DNA of 64,000 bases from Acetobacter suratthaniensis (GCF_017377745.1 NZ_JAFVMG010000004.1:102030-166029), one strand, 5' to 3'. Shown: positions 1 to 8,269, counted from the first letter of the stretch. Numbers and translations are program-made. The notes: generated from the sequence alone by a model not told the origin.

Positions 1-2
1 CT

Positions 3-833
3 TTCTGCACCGAGCAGGAAACGCCGCACGGCGAAAAACAGCCCCTGTTCCTGCATACCAGCCCAGAATTTGCGATGAAACGGATTGTCGCGGCCACCGG
101 GCTTTCGGTGTTCCAGTTCGCCCGTGTGTGGCGCAATGGCGAGGGCAGCGCCCTGCACGCCCCTGAATTTACCATGCTCGAATGGTATCGCCCTCACCTG
201 CCCCTGAGCGGGCTGATGGATGAAACCGAAGCCCTACTGAAAGCCGCCCTGCCCCCCAGCCTCACCTACGCGGACACCACGCTGGACCTCAGCGCTCCGT
301 TCGAACGCCTGAGCATGCAGGAGGCCTTTGCCCGCCATGCGGGGGTAGACCTGCTCCCCACCGAAGGGGATGCGCAGGCACTGGCCCGCGCCGCCTCCTG
401 CCCCCTGCGTGCGGATGAAAGCTGGGAAGACCTGTTTTTCCGTCTGCTGCTGGAACGTGTGGAACCCGCCATAGGCCGCGAACGCCCCACATTCCTGACC
501 CACTGGCCCGCCAGTCAGGCCGCACTGGCCCGCACTGACCCACACGACCCGCGCGTGGCTCTGCGCTTTGAACTTTACGCCGCAGGCATGGAACTGGCCA
601 ACGCCTTCGAGGAACTGACGGACGCCACCGAACAGCGCACCCGTTTCGAGCATGATCGTGCCCGACGGAATACCCTTTACCCCACCCGCAAAGACTGGCC
701 GGTGGATGAAAACCTGCTCGCCGCCCTCCCGCATATGCCCCCCTGTTCGGGTATTGCTCTGGGCTTTGACCGTCTGGTTATGCTGGGCTGTGGGGCACGG
801 CGTATACAGGATGTCTTGTGGATGGGTAACTAG
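3..833 (+). CDS. epmA: EF-P lysine aminoacylase EpmA/GenX (5' end cut by window edge)
   Basis: A class II lysyl-tRNA-synthetase paralogue without an anticodon-binding domain; the family attaches (R)-beta-lysine or lysine to elongation factor P. The reading frame is open from base 3 without a start, so the N-terminus lies outside the window. Motif 2 reads R-V-W-R-N-G-E followed by H-A-P-E-F-T-M-L-E-W-Y, and motif 3 is G-I-A-L-G-F-D-R-L-V-M-L near the C-terminus, as in EpmA. The in-frame residues before the first ATG (TSPEFA, then MKR) also fit the family, so the ATG at 75 is internal. No efp or epmB gene is visible in this window. Confidence 0.88.
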   Translation, partial: FCTEQETPHGEKQPLFLHTSPEFAMKRIVAATGLSVFQFARVWRNGEGSALHAPEFTMLEWYRPHLPLSGLMDETEALLKAALPPSLTYADTTLDLSAPFERLSMQEAFARHAGVDLLPTEGDAQALARAASCPLRADESWEDLFFRLLLERVEPAIGRERPTFLTHWPASQAALARTDPHDPRVALRFELYAAGMELANAFEELTDATEQRTRFEHDRARRNTLYPTRKDWPVDENLLAALPHMPPCSGIALGFDRLVMLGCGARRIQDVLWMGN

Positions 834-911
834 TCTGCAACATTTGTACCATCGCGGCGTTGTCGTTCACATGGCCAGCCTCTGGCCATCACCTTTCAGG
901 ATCCTTCGTTC

Positions 912-1346
912 ATGACCCATGCCAGAACACCAAAACGGGTGGGAAAAACACTGCTGCTCACCCTGCTCGCCCTGAGTGCGTGCGAAGTGCCCACCAAAAA
1001 GGAACGCATGCTGCTGGATTCCATGATCGGGCATCCGGCAACGGATGTGGTGCGGAGCTTTGGCGTGCCCACCCGGCAGTTCACGACGGATAACCACCTG
1101 TTTCTCGCCTATATTACGCAGCAGACAGACTACACCATGCCTATGGGCGGATGGGGCTGGGGTGGCGGATGGGGCCCGGGATGGGGCGGTGGCTGGGGAA
1201 ATGGGTGGGGCGGCGGCTGGGGGCCGGGTTGGGGCCCGGGATGGGGTGGCGGTATCAGCACCGCGTACACCTATACCTGCCAGACCACGTTTGAACTCGT
1301 GAATGGTGTTGTTACCGCATGGACAATGCGTGGCGATGGCTGCTGA
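912..1346 (+). CDS. Putative lipoprotein with Gly/Trp-rich segment
   Basis: A 144-residue protein with a lipoprotein signal peptide: basic start, leucine-rich core and lipobox L-S-A-C ending at Cys24, so probably membrane-anchored in the envelope. Residues 26-75 resemble the small SmpA/OmlA-like fold often seen in alphaproteobacterial lipoproteins (a stretch like 'MIGHPATDVVRSFGVPT' is typical), but this is only an impression. Residues 79-114 are almost entirely Gly and Trp with scattered Pro and Asn. Cys123 and the C-terminal Cys144 could form a disulfide. Function unknown. It stands alone and ends in its own terminator hairpin. Confidence 0.75.
   Translation: MTHARTPKRVGKTLLLTLLALSACEVPTKKERMLLDSMIGHPATDVVRSFGVPTRQFTTDNHLFLAYITQQTDYTMPMGGWGWGGGWGPGWGGGWGNGWGGGWGPGWGPGWGGGISTAYTYTCQTTFELVNGVVTAWTMRGDGC
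1146..1253 (+). repeat. Low-complexity Gly/Trp codon repeat
   Basis: Imperfect tandem units of about 12 bases built on ggcggatggggc encode G-G-G-W-G-x-G-W. The repeat is in frame throughout, so unit gain or loss would change length without breaking the protein. Confidence 0.8.
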
Positions 1347-1363
1347 AAGCAGCCATCGCTTTC
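1333..1363 (+). terminator. Intrinsic terminator of the lipoprotein gene
   Basis: A perfect 11-bp stem (1333-1343 with 1349-1359) and a 5-base loop, followed by a short T run. The stop codon of the lipoprotein lies in the loop. Confidence 0.65.
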
Positions 1364-1391
1364 CCGCGGGTAAGCGTTCAGGAGCCGGAGC

Positions 1392-2021
1392 CTACAGGTT
1401 CCAGCCCTGCGGGCTATCCCACCAGCCCTGACCGGGCATGATGAAATCGGCCCCTGCCGCAGCCAAAGGTGCGACCTCGGCTGCGGTCATGGCCTGTGCC
1501 ACAACGGGCAGTTCCATCATCACCGCCCACCAGCGGGTGAGTTCCAGCGCGCCAGCAACCGATTCGGGCGTTGCCTGAGCCGACTCATCACCGGGGGTGA
1601 AGCAGATATAATCTGCCCCTTCCTCGCCTGCACGCATGGCGTGATCGCGGCTGAGACCAACATCCACCCCAAGCTGCATCGCCTCGCCCACCATGCGGCG
1701 GACGCTGGCGGTATCCAGTGCGGCATCACCACACAGATGCACGCCATCACAGGCCTGCGCCACGGCTAGCGCCGCCCTGTTCTGCACCATCAGGGCGATA
1801 CCCATCGGCTGCACACAGGCTGCCACAGCCGCCACAAGGGGGGCTGCGGCATGATCGGACATCTGAGCTACCGGCGGCAGGCGCAACAGCAGGGCGGCGG
1901 GCTGGCACGCAGCCAGCCGCTTTTGCAGGTCAGACAGAAAAGGCTCTGCCTGCTCAAGAACCGGCGTGGCCAGATACAGTTCGGACACGCGCTGGCTCTC
2001 CCCTGTTGTGCTGAGCGTCAA
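1392..2021 (-). CDS. Thiamine phosphate synthase (ThiE/TenI)-like protein
   Basis: A 209-residue TIM-barrel protein of the ThiE/TenI superfamily. Visible family motifs are D-G-V-H-L in the middle, V-G-L-S-R-D-H and G-A-D-Y-I-C-F-T-P. The usual I-N-D-R metal/phosphate motif reads V-Q-N-R, so catalytic thiamine phosphate synthase activity is doubtful. It lies directly downstream of, and co-directional with, the class I aldolase gene (7-bp gap), a pairing known in alphaproteobacteria. A role alongside the aldolase is possible but unproven; no other thiamine genes are nearby. Confidence 0.7.
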   Translation of the reverse strand: MTLSTTGESQRVSELYLATPVLEQAEPFLSDLQKRLAACQPAALLLRLPPVAQMSDHAAAPLVAAVAACVQPMGIALMVQNRAALAVAQACDGVHLCGDAALDTASVRRMVGEAMQLGVDVGLSRDHAMRAGEEGADYICFTPGDESAQATPESVAGALELTRWWAVMMELPVVAQAMTAAEVAPLAAAGADFIMPGQGWWDSPQGWNL

Positions 2022-2028
2022 GGCTGGA

Positions 2029-2943
2029 TCAGTTCTTCAGAATGTCGATGATCTGATCCAGCAGGCCAAGCGCTTCAGCCTTGGGACGCTGAAACACGTT
2101 GCGGCCAATGATGGAGCCAAAGCCGCCGCCTTCATTGATACCGCGGATGGTGTTCAGCAGGTTGTCGGTGCCGGTGTGCTCACCACCCGAGAAAATCACG
2201 ATCCGGCGGCCACCAAAGCTGGACTGCACGATATGGCGCACGCGCGAAGCCAGCGTGGACACATCAACCGGGTGCTTTTCATAGGTGGACTTGGCGGCAT
2301 CCAGTGCAACCACGTCGGTCGGCGGCTTAACCTTGATGATATGAGCACCACACAGCGCAGCCATATGGGCTGCATATGCACAGATATCGAGCGCCGTTTC
2401 AGCCTTCTTGTCCAGCATCGGGCCACGCGGATAGCTCCACACGATCACGGCCAGACCAACAGACTTGGCTTCGGCTGCGAGTTCGCGCAGTTCTTCCATC
2501 TGATCGAAGCAGTATTCGGAACCGGGATAGATGGTAAAGCCAATGCCCGAGCAGCCCAGACGCAGCGCATCCGCCACGGTGCCGGTCACAGCCTGATCTT
2601 TCTCGGTAGCGAGGCTGTTGGAGCTGTTGCATTTCAGGATCAGCGGAATTTCGCCAGCATAGGTGGCCGCACCGCATTCCAGCATGCCCAGCGGAGCCGC
2701 GTAGCCGCTCAGCCCGGCTTCGATCGCCAGTTCAAAATGATAGTGCGGATCATACGCCGCCGGGTTGGCGGCGAAGGAACGTGCCGGACCATGTTCGAAC
2801 CCCTGATCGACAGGAAGAATCACCATCTTGCCGGTGCCTCCCAGACGCCCTGCGTTCAGCAGGCGGGCAAGGTTCATCTTGGTGCCAGGATTATCGCTCT
2901 CGTACTGGTTGAGAATGGCCTTGACCTGGGGAGTAAGCGTCAT
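2029..2943 (-). CDS. Class I fructose-bisphosphate aldolase (DhnA/FbaB type)
   Basis: Cleaves or forms fructose 1,6-bisphosphate through a Schiff-base lysine, in central carbon metabolism in the cytoplasm. The 304-residue length and the DhnA-type sequence fit: V-D-Q-G-F-E-H-G near residue 45, the Schiff-base candidate Lys in A-H-I-I-K-V-K-P-P, and the phosphate-binding I-F-S-G-G-E and G-G-G-F-G-S-I-I-G-R-N region. First gene of a two-gene unit with the ThiE-like protein. The ATG at 2943 is preceded by AGAAAGGA, a good ribosome-binding site. Confidence 0.9.
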   Translation of the reverse strand: MTLTPQVKAILNQYESDNPGTKMNLARLLNAGRLGGTGKMVILPVDQGFEHGPARSFAANPAAYDPHYHFELAIEAGLSGYAAPLGMLECGAATYAGEIPLILKCNSSNSLATEKDQAVTGTVADALRLGCSGIGFTIYPGSEYCFDQMEELRELAAEAKSVGLAVIVWSYPRGPMLDKKAETALDICAYAAHMAALCGAHIIKVKPPTDVVALDAAKSTYEKHPVDVSTLASRVRHIVQSSFGGRRIVIFSGGEHTGTDNLLNTIRGINEGGGFGSIIGRNVFQRPKAEALGLLDQIIDILKN

Positions 2944-3060
2944 GACTGAACGGTCCTTCTTTCATACCTTGGCGTCCGGCACTTTATCCTGCCGACAATG
3001 TTCTTGGGAATAACCGTGAGGGAAATGCCCGACAAGAGACGATATTGCTGCACTGAAAGA

Positions 3061-3525
3061 TCAGTAAGGTGAAATAATGGCGGGACGGTGCACCAACACC
3101 ACACCTGCGGCCTGCTGGTAGAGCGTACGCGCGGCTTCTGCCTGCCTGTCCTGAGCCTCCAGCACCACAGCCCGCTGCCCCTGCCGCAGCGCCATGACGG
3201 CATGCACAGCACTGATTCCGCAATCCAGAACATGTATGAAAGGCAATCCATCCCCCCCACGCACACCCGCAGAAAACAGCCGGTTTTCCATATCCAGTTC
3301 CGCCGCAAGGCCCGCCATGAGCGCATGCCACCACACCACACCCAGATAAACCCCCGCCCCCTGAGGCGAGAGCAGAACCGGCATAACCCCACCCCCATCG
3401 GCGGCAGGCTCCGCCAAAGCCACACACTGCAACGCGCGCAGCCCGCTCGCGTGGTCATGCACACAAAGAAAACGACAGGAGTGGCCCAAAAGTAGCCTGT
3501 TTTCCATGCTCATGCTTGACGCCAT
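3061..3525 (-). CDS. Hypothetical protein, about 154 aa
   Basis: I do not recognise this family. The frame stays open to 3705, but the upstream part overlaps the divergent gene at 3568 and looks like its shadow. Starts at 3525, 3513 or 3507 (M-A-S-S-M-S-M-E-N-R) are more likely. The protein is rich in Ala, Val and Leu with no clear membrane segment. It contains C-V-H-D-H-A-S-G-L-R near the start, a tryptophan pair in the middle and an Ala/Gln-rich C-terminal helix. Coding character is weaker than that of its neighbours, so a spurious frame cannot be excluded. Confidence 0.5.
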   Translation of the reverse strand: MASSMSMENRLLLGHSCRFLCVHDHASGLRALQCVALAEPAADGGGVMPVLLSPQGAGVYLGVVWWHALMAGLAAELDMENRLFSAGVRGGDGLPFIHVLDCGISAVHAVMALRQGQRAVVLEAQDRQAEAARTLYQQAAGVVLVHRPAIISPY

Positions 3526-3567
3526 CGCATTTGCGGGTGATTCCTCAAAAACAGAAAGGGATAAAGC

Positions 3568-3870
3568 ATGCAGGATCAAGCGGCGGAGCCATACCCGTTC
3601 TCCATCAACAGTGGCGCAGCCAGCACTGAAGCCGGAACAGAACCGACCGCACGGATATTCCCTCCGCAGGAAGATCCGATTGCACGGCTGGATCGGGCCT
3701 TGCAACGCATTTCCTTTGCGCTCTCCAAAAGACCTGCTCCGCAGGAAAACGCCCTGATCGAACGTCAGGAAACAGAGCGTCAGGAACTACTGGCCAATGT
3801 TGATGCCCTTATCCTGCGCGTGCGTGACGCGCTAGAACAATCCGCCCCCCTGCCGGAACGGAAAGACTGA
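3568..3870 (+). CDS. DUF4164-like small coiled-coil protein upstream of zapA
   Basis: A 100-residue protein. The first 40 residues are Pro/Ala-rich and probably disordered; the rest (I-A-R-L-D-R-A-L-Q-R-I onward) is a heptad-like helix ending in I-L-R-V-R-D-A-L. A short coiled-coil protein of this type (DUF4164) commonly precedes zapA in alphaproteobacteria, and only 4 bases separate the stop from the zapA start. Co-transcription with zapA is likely, and a cell-division role is inferred from position alone. Confidence 0.7.
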   Translation: MQDQAAEPYPFSINSGAASTEAGTEPTARIFPPQEDPIARLDRALQRISFALSKRPAPQENALIERQETERQELLANVDALILRVRDALEQSAPLPERKD

Positions 3871-3874
3871 TCTC

Positions 3875-4243
3875 ATGGCCCTTGTTTCGGTTCTTATCAA
3901 CGGCCACAGCTATACAGTGGGCTGTGAAAACGGTCAGGAACGCCACGTTCAGGCCATGGCCCATCAGGTTGAGCACAGGGTGCAGCGTGTGCGCTCTCTC
4001 GGCTTTTCGGGCGATGCGCGCGTGCTGGTGCTGGCCGCCCTTCTCATGGCTGATGAAATTCAGGATCTGTCCAACAGCCGCATTCCAGAAACCACGGCAC
4101 AGGCTGTACAGGATGTGGAACGCCTGCGGGCCGAACTCGCCATGCAGAACAGCCGCCTGCTTGATCTGGCCGAACGCGCGGAAGCTCTTGCAGCCGAGCT
4201 TGAGCACGCCTACATAGAAGAGGCGGGGCTGCCCGGCACGTGA
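3875..4243 (+). CDS. zapA: Cell division protein ZapA
   Basis: Binds FtsZ and promotes bundling of protofilaments at the division ring. The 122-residue length fits, with the N-terminal globular part containing V-L-I-N-G-H-S-Y-T-V-G-C and A-L-L-M-A-D-E-I, then a C-terminal coiled coil from about residue 75 (A-V-Q-D-V-E-R-L-R-A-E-L). It is followed at once by 6S RNA and fau, the classic zapA-ssrS-fau order of proteobacteria, which strengthens all three calls. Confidence 0.9.
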   Translation: MALVSVLINGHSYTVGCENGQERHVQAMAHQVEHRVQRVRSLGFSGDARVLVLAALLMADEIQDLSNSRIPETTAQAVQDVERLRAELAMQNSRLLDLAERAEALAAELEHAYIEEAGLPGT

Positions 4244-4372
4244 GGCATGTCATACCCCTGGGCCGATAAGCACTTCCTTGGGAGCTGGCTCTGTTGTGGC
4301 CCTGGTCACATTATCTGGTGCCCACCTGCACTCGCAGGTCCTGGAGGTTGAAAAGACCCACGGTCATGGCGG
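4240..4372 (+). ncRNA. ssrS: 6S RNA (ends approximate)
   Basis: 6S RNA mimics an open promoter and sequesters housekeeping RNA polymerase in stationary phase. The segment between zapA and fau contains CCCCTGGGCCGATA (from about 4255), nearly identical to the E. coli 6S stretch CCCCTGAGCCGATA, and a pairing-rich middle including a CCTGCACTCGCAGG hairpin (about 4325-4338). The gap has no good protein frame, and its position between zapA and fau is the canonical one. Exact ends are not determinable by eye; the 3' end may run into the first codons of fau. Confidence 0.78.
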
Positions 4373-4965
4373 CTCCGCACTCCACACCCCTGTTGGGGGA
4401 TCCTCCTGAAATCGCTCACCGCAAAGCACTGGCGCGACAGCATTGCGTGCAAAGCCTGCGTACGCGTGACTCCGGTGTGGATGCAGGGATTATCACGCAT
4501 CTCAAAACGCTGCTGACGCCCTGCGCCCAGCGTGCCATTGCCTGCGTGTGGCCCCTGCCGAACGAGGTTGACCTGCGCCCGCTCTGCCACTGGCTGCACG
4601 AAAACGATGCACAGGTTCTCCTGCCCGAAACCACACCACGCGGCACGCCGCTGATTTTCCGCCACTGGCACCCGGCCTGCGCCATGCAGGCAGGCCGCTT
4701 TGGCACCCATGCCCCCGATGGCCCGGCCCTTACCCCCGATATCGTACTGGTGCCGCTTCTGGGCTTTGACCGCACAGGCAACCGCCTTGGTTATGGCGGG
4801 GGCTATTACGACCGCACACTGGCAGGCCTGCCCGCAGCGCAGGCCATAGGCTATGCCCCCTCCACACAGGAAGTAGCCGCCCTGCCCTCTGGCCCGCATG
4901 ACCAGAAACTCCCCTGTATCGTGACTGAAAGAGAGATCCTGCGTTTTGACCCGCCTTCCGCCTGA
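4366..4965 (+). CDS. 5-formyltetrahydrofolate cyclo-ligase
   Basis: Converts 5-formyl-THF to 5,10-methenyl-THF using ATP. The diagnostic C-terminal motif L-G-Y-G-G-G-Y-Y-D-R-T-L is present, as is the family's N-terminal basic helix (A-H-R-K-A-L-A-R). The frame is open from 4294, but those codons lie in the 6S RNA region, so the ATG at 4366 (199 residues, a normal family length) is preferred. It lies downstream of zapA and 6S RNA, as in most proteobacteria, and the YmdB-like gene follows after 45 bases. Confidence 0.88.
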   Translation: MAAPHSTPLLGDPPEIAHRKALARQHCVQSLRTRDSGVDAGIITHLKTLLTPCAQRAIACVWPLPNEVDLRPLCHWLHENDAQVLLPETTPRGTPLIFRHWHPACAMQAGRFGTHAPDGPALTPDIVLVPLLGFDRTGNRLGYGGGYYDRTLAGLPAAQAIGYAPSTQEVAALPSGPHDQKLPCIVTEREILRFDPPSA

Positions 4966-5010
4966 CACCAGCCTGCCCTCCGCCCTGCCCTTCGTTGCGG
5001 TACCCCGTTC

Positions 5011-5826
5011 GTGAGACTGCTTTTTCTGGGCGATATCGTTGGCCGGAGCGGGCGCGACGCCGTTCTGTCGCGCCTGCCTGATCTGCGCACCCAGCTCGCA
5101 CTCGATCTGGTTGTGGTCAATGCCGAAAACGCCAGCCACGGCTTTGGCCTGTCCCCCGCCATCGCCACATCCCTGCTCCAGAACGGAGTGGATGTGCTGA
5201 CACTGGGCAACCACGCATGGGACAGGCGTGACCTGATCGGCCATATTGACGGTGAGCCACGCATTATCCGCCCGCTCAACTACCCGCCCGGCACACCGGG
5301 GCAGGGCAGCGTGGTGGCGGAACTGGCAGACGGGCGCAAAGCGCTGGTGGTCAATGTCATGGGCCGGCTGTTCATGGACCCGCTGGATGACCCCTTCCGC
5401 TGCATGAACGAACTGCTGACCAAGCACCGGCTGGGCGTTACCGTGCAGGCCGTGGTGGTGGATGTACATGCTGAAGCCACGAGCGAAAAATGGGCCTTGG
5501 CTCATATGCTGGATGGCCGGGCCTCGCTGGTGGTAGGCACCCACACCCACACCCCAACCGCCGACCACCGTATTCTGGCAGCCGGTACGGCTTTCCAGAC
5601 CGATGCGGGCATGTGTGGTGACTATGACAGCGTGATTGGCATGGGCAAGGAAGCCGCGATTACCCGCTTCGTGCGCAAACTGCCGGGCGAACGACTCCAG
5701 CCTGCGGAGGGCGAAGCCACGATCTGCGGTATTATGGTGGAAACCGATGACCGCACAGGCCTTGCCCGGCGTGTCGCCCCCCTACGCCAAGGGGGCTTGC
5801 TGGCCCAGACCCTGCCTGATTTCTGA
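5011..5826 (+). CDS. TIGR00282/YmdB-family metallophosphoesterase
   Basis: A dinuclear-metal phosphodiesterase; the Bacillus homologue YmdB hydrolyses 2',3'-cyclic nucleotides and affects biofilm decisions. All metal-binding blocks are visible in order: F-L-G-D-I-V-G, N-A-E-N-A-S-H-G-F-G, G-N-H-A-W-D, D-V-H-A-E-A-T-S-E-K and G-T-H-T-H-T-P-T-A-D. The 271-residue length matches the family. The start is GTG at 5011, because the MRLLFLGDIVG opening is the canonical N-terminus. Probably transcribed with fau. Confidence 0.87.
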   Translation: MRLLFLGDIVGRSGRDAVLSRLPDLRTQLALDLVVVNAENASHGFGLSPAIATSLLQNGVDVLTLGNHAWDRRDLIGHIDGEPRIIRPLNYPPGTPGQGSVVAELADGRKALVVNVMGRLFMDPLDDPFRCMNELLTKHRLGVTVQAVVVDVHAEATSEKWALAHMLDGRASLVVGTHTHTPTADHRILAAGTAFQTDAGMCGDYDSVIGMGKEAAITRFVRKLPGERLQPAEGEATICGIMVETDDRTGLARRVAPLRQGGLLAQTLPDF

Positions 5827-5892
5827 ACCCGTCTGCCCAGCCGGAGCGGATACCGACAAAAACCACCACCCGGCTTGATCGCTCAGGCGCGA

Positions 5893-6312
5893 TCAGGCCA
5901 TCTCCTGCGCCCGGAAAGCCTCCACGGCCAGTTCGGTCGCACGGGTCAGAGGAGATGGCAGCGCATCAAGCGCATACCAGCCAAGGGCAGCATGTTTATG
6001 CGGCTCCATCAGCCGGGCCTGCTGCCCTTCAGGAGCCTGCGCCTGATAGACTGGCGCAACCCAGTGTTCACCTGCTGCGGGGTCGATCTGATCCACAACG
6101 CAGAGCAACCGGGATGGCGCAACATCCAGCCCGGTTTCCTCCTGAATTTCACGCCTTACAGCATCAGGCACTGCCTCAAACGGCTCCACCTTGCCACCGG
6201 GTAGACCCCAACAGCCCGCTTCAGGCGCACGCAGGCGCTGGATCAGTAATAACTGGCCATTGCGCAGGATAAACGCGCCACAGCCTACTGCGGGCAAGCG
6301 ACCCTGCGGCAT
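5893..6312 (-). CDS. NUDIX hydrolase
   Basis: A 139-residue NUDIX protein with a complete box, G-G-K-V-E-P-F-E then R-R-E-I-Q-E-E-T-G-L, preceded by G-C-W-G-L-P, so metal-dependent hydrolysis of a nucleoside diphosphate derivative is expected. The substrate cannot be told. The start at 6312 (M-P-Q-G-R-L-P-A-V-G-C-G) leaves a 5-bp gap to the HAD gene upstream; the longer frame to 6354 would overlap that gene. Last gene of a pyrD-HAD-NUDIX operon. Confidence 0.82.
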   Translation of the reverse strand: MPQGRLPAVGCGAFILRNGQLLLIQRLRAPEAGCWGLPGGKVEPFEAVPDAVRREIQEETGLDVAPSRLLCVVDQIDPAAGEHWVAPVYQAQAPEGQQARLMEPHKHAALGWYALDALPSPLTRATELAVEAFRAQEMA

Positions 6313-6317
6313 GGCCC

Positions 6318-7184
6318 TTACCACACCAGCCGGGGGAGTGCGGCAACCGGCCACAGGCCTGCCCCTCTGGCTTCGTCCGTGGCCAAAGCGGCATCATTGC
6401 CGATCATTTCCTGATGGATTCCACCCAGAATCCAGGCACTGTCCACGCCCACACCCGCAGCGCCCCGGATGTCGGTTTCCAGCGCATCGCCAATCGCCAG
6501 AATCCGCTCACGCGCAACGCCCAGCATGCTGAAAACCGGCTCGTAAACCGAAGCATAGGGCTTGCCTATCCAGCAGACATCACCACCCTGTTCTTCATAG
6601 AAAGCCGCCAGAGCGCCCGCGCAGAGCTGCCGCCGCCCGCCCTTGATCACCACCCTGTCGGGGTTGGCGCAGATCATTGGCAGGCCATGCTTCAGACCTG
6701 CTTCCAGTTCGGGCAGATACGGATCAAGCGACTCCACACCCCGCTCAATATCCGGCCCCGCATTCATGATAAAGCGGGCCTGTGCAGGGTCGCGCACCTG
6801 TTCAATATCCAGCGCGTCATACAGGCCCAGATCGTTGACCCCGCCCATATGCAGCACCGTACGGCCCAGCCGGGCAAACCACGGGTCGGCACGATCACGC
6901 AGGCGGGTATAGGCCTCCTGCCCGCTAGTCATGACACCATCATGCAGGTCGGGGGTGACACCAAAGCCTTTAAGCTGCTCCGTTACCACATGGGCCGGAC
7001 GCGGCGCATTGGACAGCATAACCACCCGCTTGCCCGCACGACGCAGGGCGTGCAGGCATTCCAGTGCGCCGTCATACGGGCGGATACCATCATGCACCGT
7101 TCCCCACAGGTCGATAATGTAGCCATCGTACTGATCTGCAATGGCGCTCAACCCGGCGGGCATGGCCAGAACCCGGTTACTCAC
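6318..7184 (-). CDS. TIGR01459-family HAD hydrolase (class IIA, NagD-like)
   Basis: A 288-residue HAD phosphatase. Motif I is I-I-D-L-W-G-T-V-H-D-G near residue 20; motif II is V-V-M-L-S-N-A-P-R; the motif III Lys lies in I-G-K-P-Y-A; motif IV is I-L-A-I-G-D-A-L-E-T-D-I. This Trp variant of motif I (D-L-W-G-T) is typical of the alphaproteobacterial TIGR01459 group, whose substrate is unknown. Its start overlaps the pyrD stop by 4 bases, showing translational coupling. Confidence 0.85.
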   Translation of the reverse strand: MSNRVLAMPAGLSAIADQYDGYIIDLWGTVHDGIRPYDGALECLHALRRAGKRVVMLSNAPRPAHVVTEQLKGFGVTPDLHDGVMTSGQEAYTRLRDRADPWFARLGRTVLHMGGVNDLGLYDALDIEQVRDPAQARFIMNAGPDIERGVESLDPYLPELEAGLKHGLPMICANPDRVVIKGGRRQLCAGALAAFYEEQGGDVCWIGKPYASVYEPVFSMLGVARERILAIGDALETDIRGAAGVGVDSAWILGGIHQEMIGNDAALATDEARGAGLWPVAALPRLVW

Positions 7185-8269
7185 AGGCTTTTTCCCCTGA
7201 TTGCTGTGCCACGGATGTCATCAAGGCTTTCGATCCCATCGCGCCGCATGGCGTCAAGCAGTTCGCGCTTGAGGCGCGACACCAGAGCCGGGCCTTCATA
7301 GGCAAAGGCGGTATAGACCTGCACCAGATCAGCTCCCATGCGAATCCGTTCAAGAATATCCAGCCCGGTTTCGATCCCGCCGCAGGCCACCAGCGCCAGA
7401 CGCCCCGCCGCCACTTCAGCCACGATAGACAGCATGGCCCGTGCACGCGGCGCCAGCGGCCGCCCGGAAAGCCCGCCTGCCTCGTCGCGGTAAGGGCTGC
7501 GCAGGCTGGGCAGGCGCTCAAGCGTAGTGTTGCTGATAATCAGCCCCTGTGCGCCGCCTTCCACCACGGCTTCGACAATCGGAGCAATGGCATCGTTTTC
7601 CAGATCGGGGGCAAGCTTGACCAGAATCGGCGGACGATCAGGATGCCTGTCCGCAATGGCACCCAGAATACCGCGCAGGCGGGCGGCGTCCTGCAAGCCA
7701 CGCAGGCCGGGAGTGTTGGGGGAGGAAACATTCAGTACAATATACTGCACATAAGGCTTAACCCGGGCCACCAGTGCGGGATAATCGCGCTCGGGGTCTG
7801 CACCGGTCTTGTTAATGCCGATATTAGCCCCTACCGGCACACCAGCACCACCACCCCGGCCCGAAGGCAGCGGGCGCGACAGACGGGCCAGCCTGACAGC
7901 AAAGCGGTCTATTCCCTGATTATTGAAGCCCATGCGGTTGATCACCGCCCTGTCTTCCTCCAACCGGAACAGCCGGGGTTGCGGATTACCCGGTTGTGGG
8001 CGCGGCGTAACCGTTCCGGCCTCCACAAACCCGAAACCGATACGGGCAAGCGGGCGCAGGACACGGGCATTTTTATCAAAACCCGCGGCAATACCGATCG
8101 GATTTGAAAACCGCATACCCAGAACACGGGTTGCCAGCGCCGGATTATCCTCCGGGCGGGTGAGCGGTACAGACAGGCCCAGTGTCAGGGCGTCGATGGC
8201 GAGGTCGTGCGCCTTCTCGGCATTGAGGGAGCGCAGGAACGGCAGGGTGAGGGATGTGAGCACGGACAT
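7181..8269 (-). CDS. pyrD: Dihydroorotate dehydrogenase (quinone), class 2
   Basis: Oxidises dihydroorotate to orotate in pyrimidine synthesis and passes electrons to the quinone pool. The N-terminal helical extension (residues 1-40) that marks membrane-associated class 2 enzymes is present. FMN- and substrate-site motifs are A-A-G-F-D-K-N-A, N-R-M-G-F-N-N-Q-G, N-V-S-S-P-N-T-P-G-L (with the class 2 catalytic Ser) and V-A-C-G-G-I-E-T. The 362-residue length is normal. First gene of the operon with the HAD and NUDIX genes. Confidence 0.95.
   Translation of the reverse strand: MSVLTSLTLPFLRSLNAEKAHDLAIDALTLGLSVPLTRPEDNPALATRVLGMRFSNPIGIAAGFDKNARVLRPLARIGFGFVEAGTVTPRPQPGNPQPRLFRLEEDRAVINRMGFNNQGIDRFAVRLARLSRPLPSGRGGGAGVPVGANIGINKTGADPERDYPALVARVKPYVQYIVLNVSSPNTPGLRGLQDAARLRGILGAIADRHPDRPPILVKLAPDLENDAIAPIVEAVVEGGAQGLIISNTTLERLPSLRSPYRDEAGGLSGRPLAPRARAMLSIVAEVAAGRLALVACGGIETGLDILERIRMGADLVQVYTAFAYEGPALVSRLKRELLDAMRRDGIESLDDIRGTAIRGKSL

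Noticed and set aside
1966..2949. Long plus-strand frame opposite the aldolase gene (327 codons)
   Set aside because: It is the antisense shadow of a clear class I aldolase and has no family resemblance.
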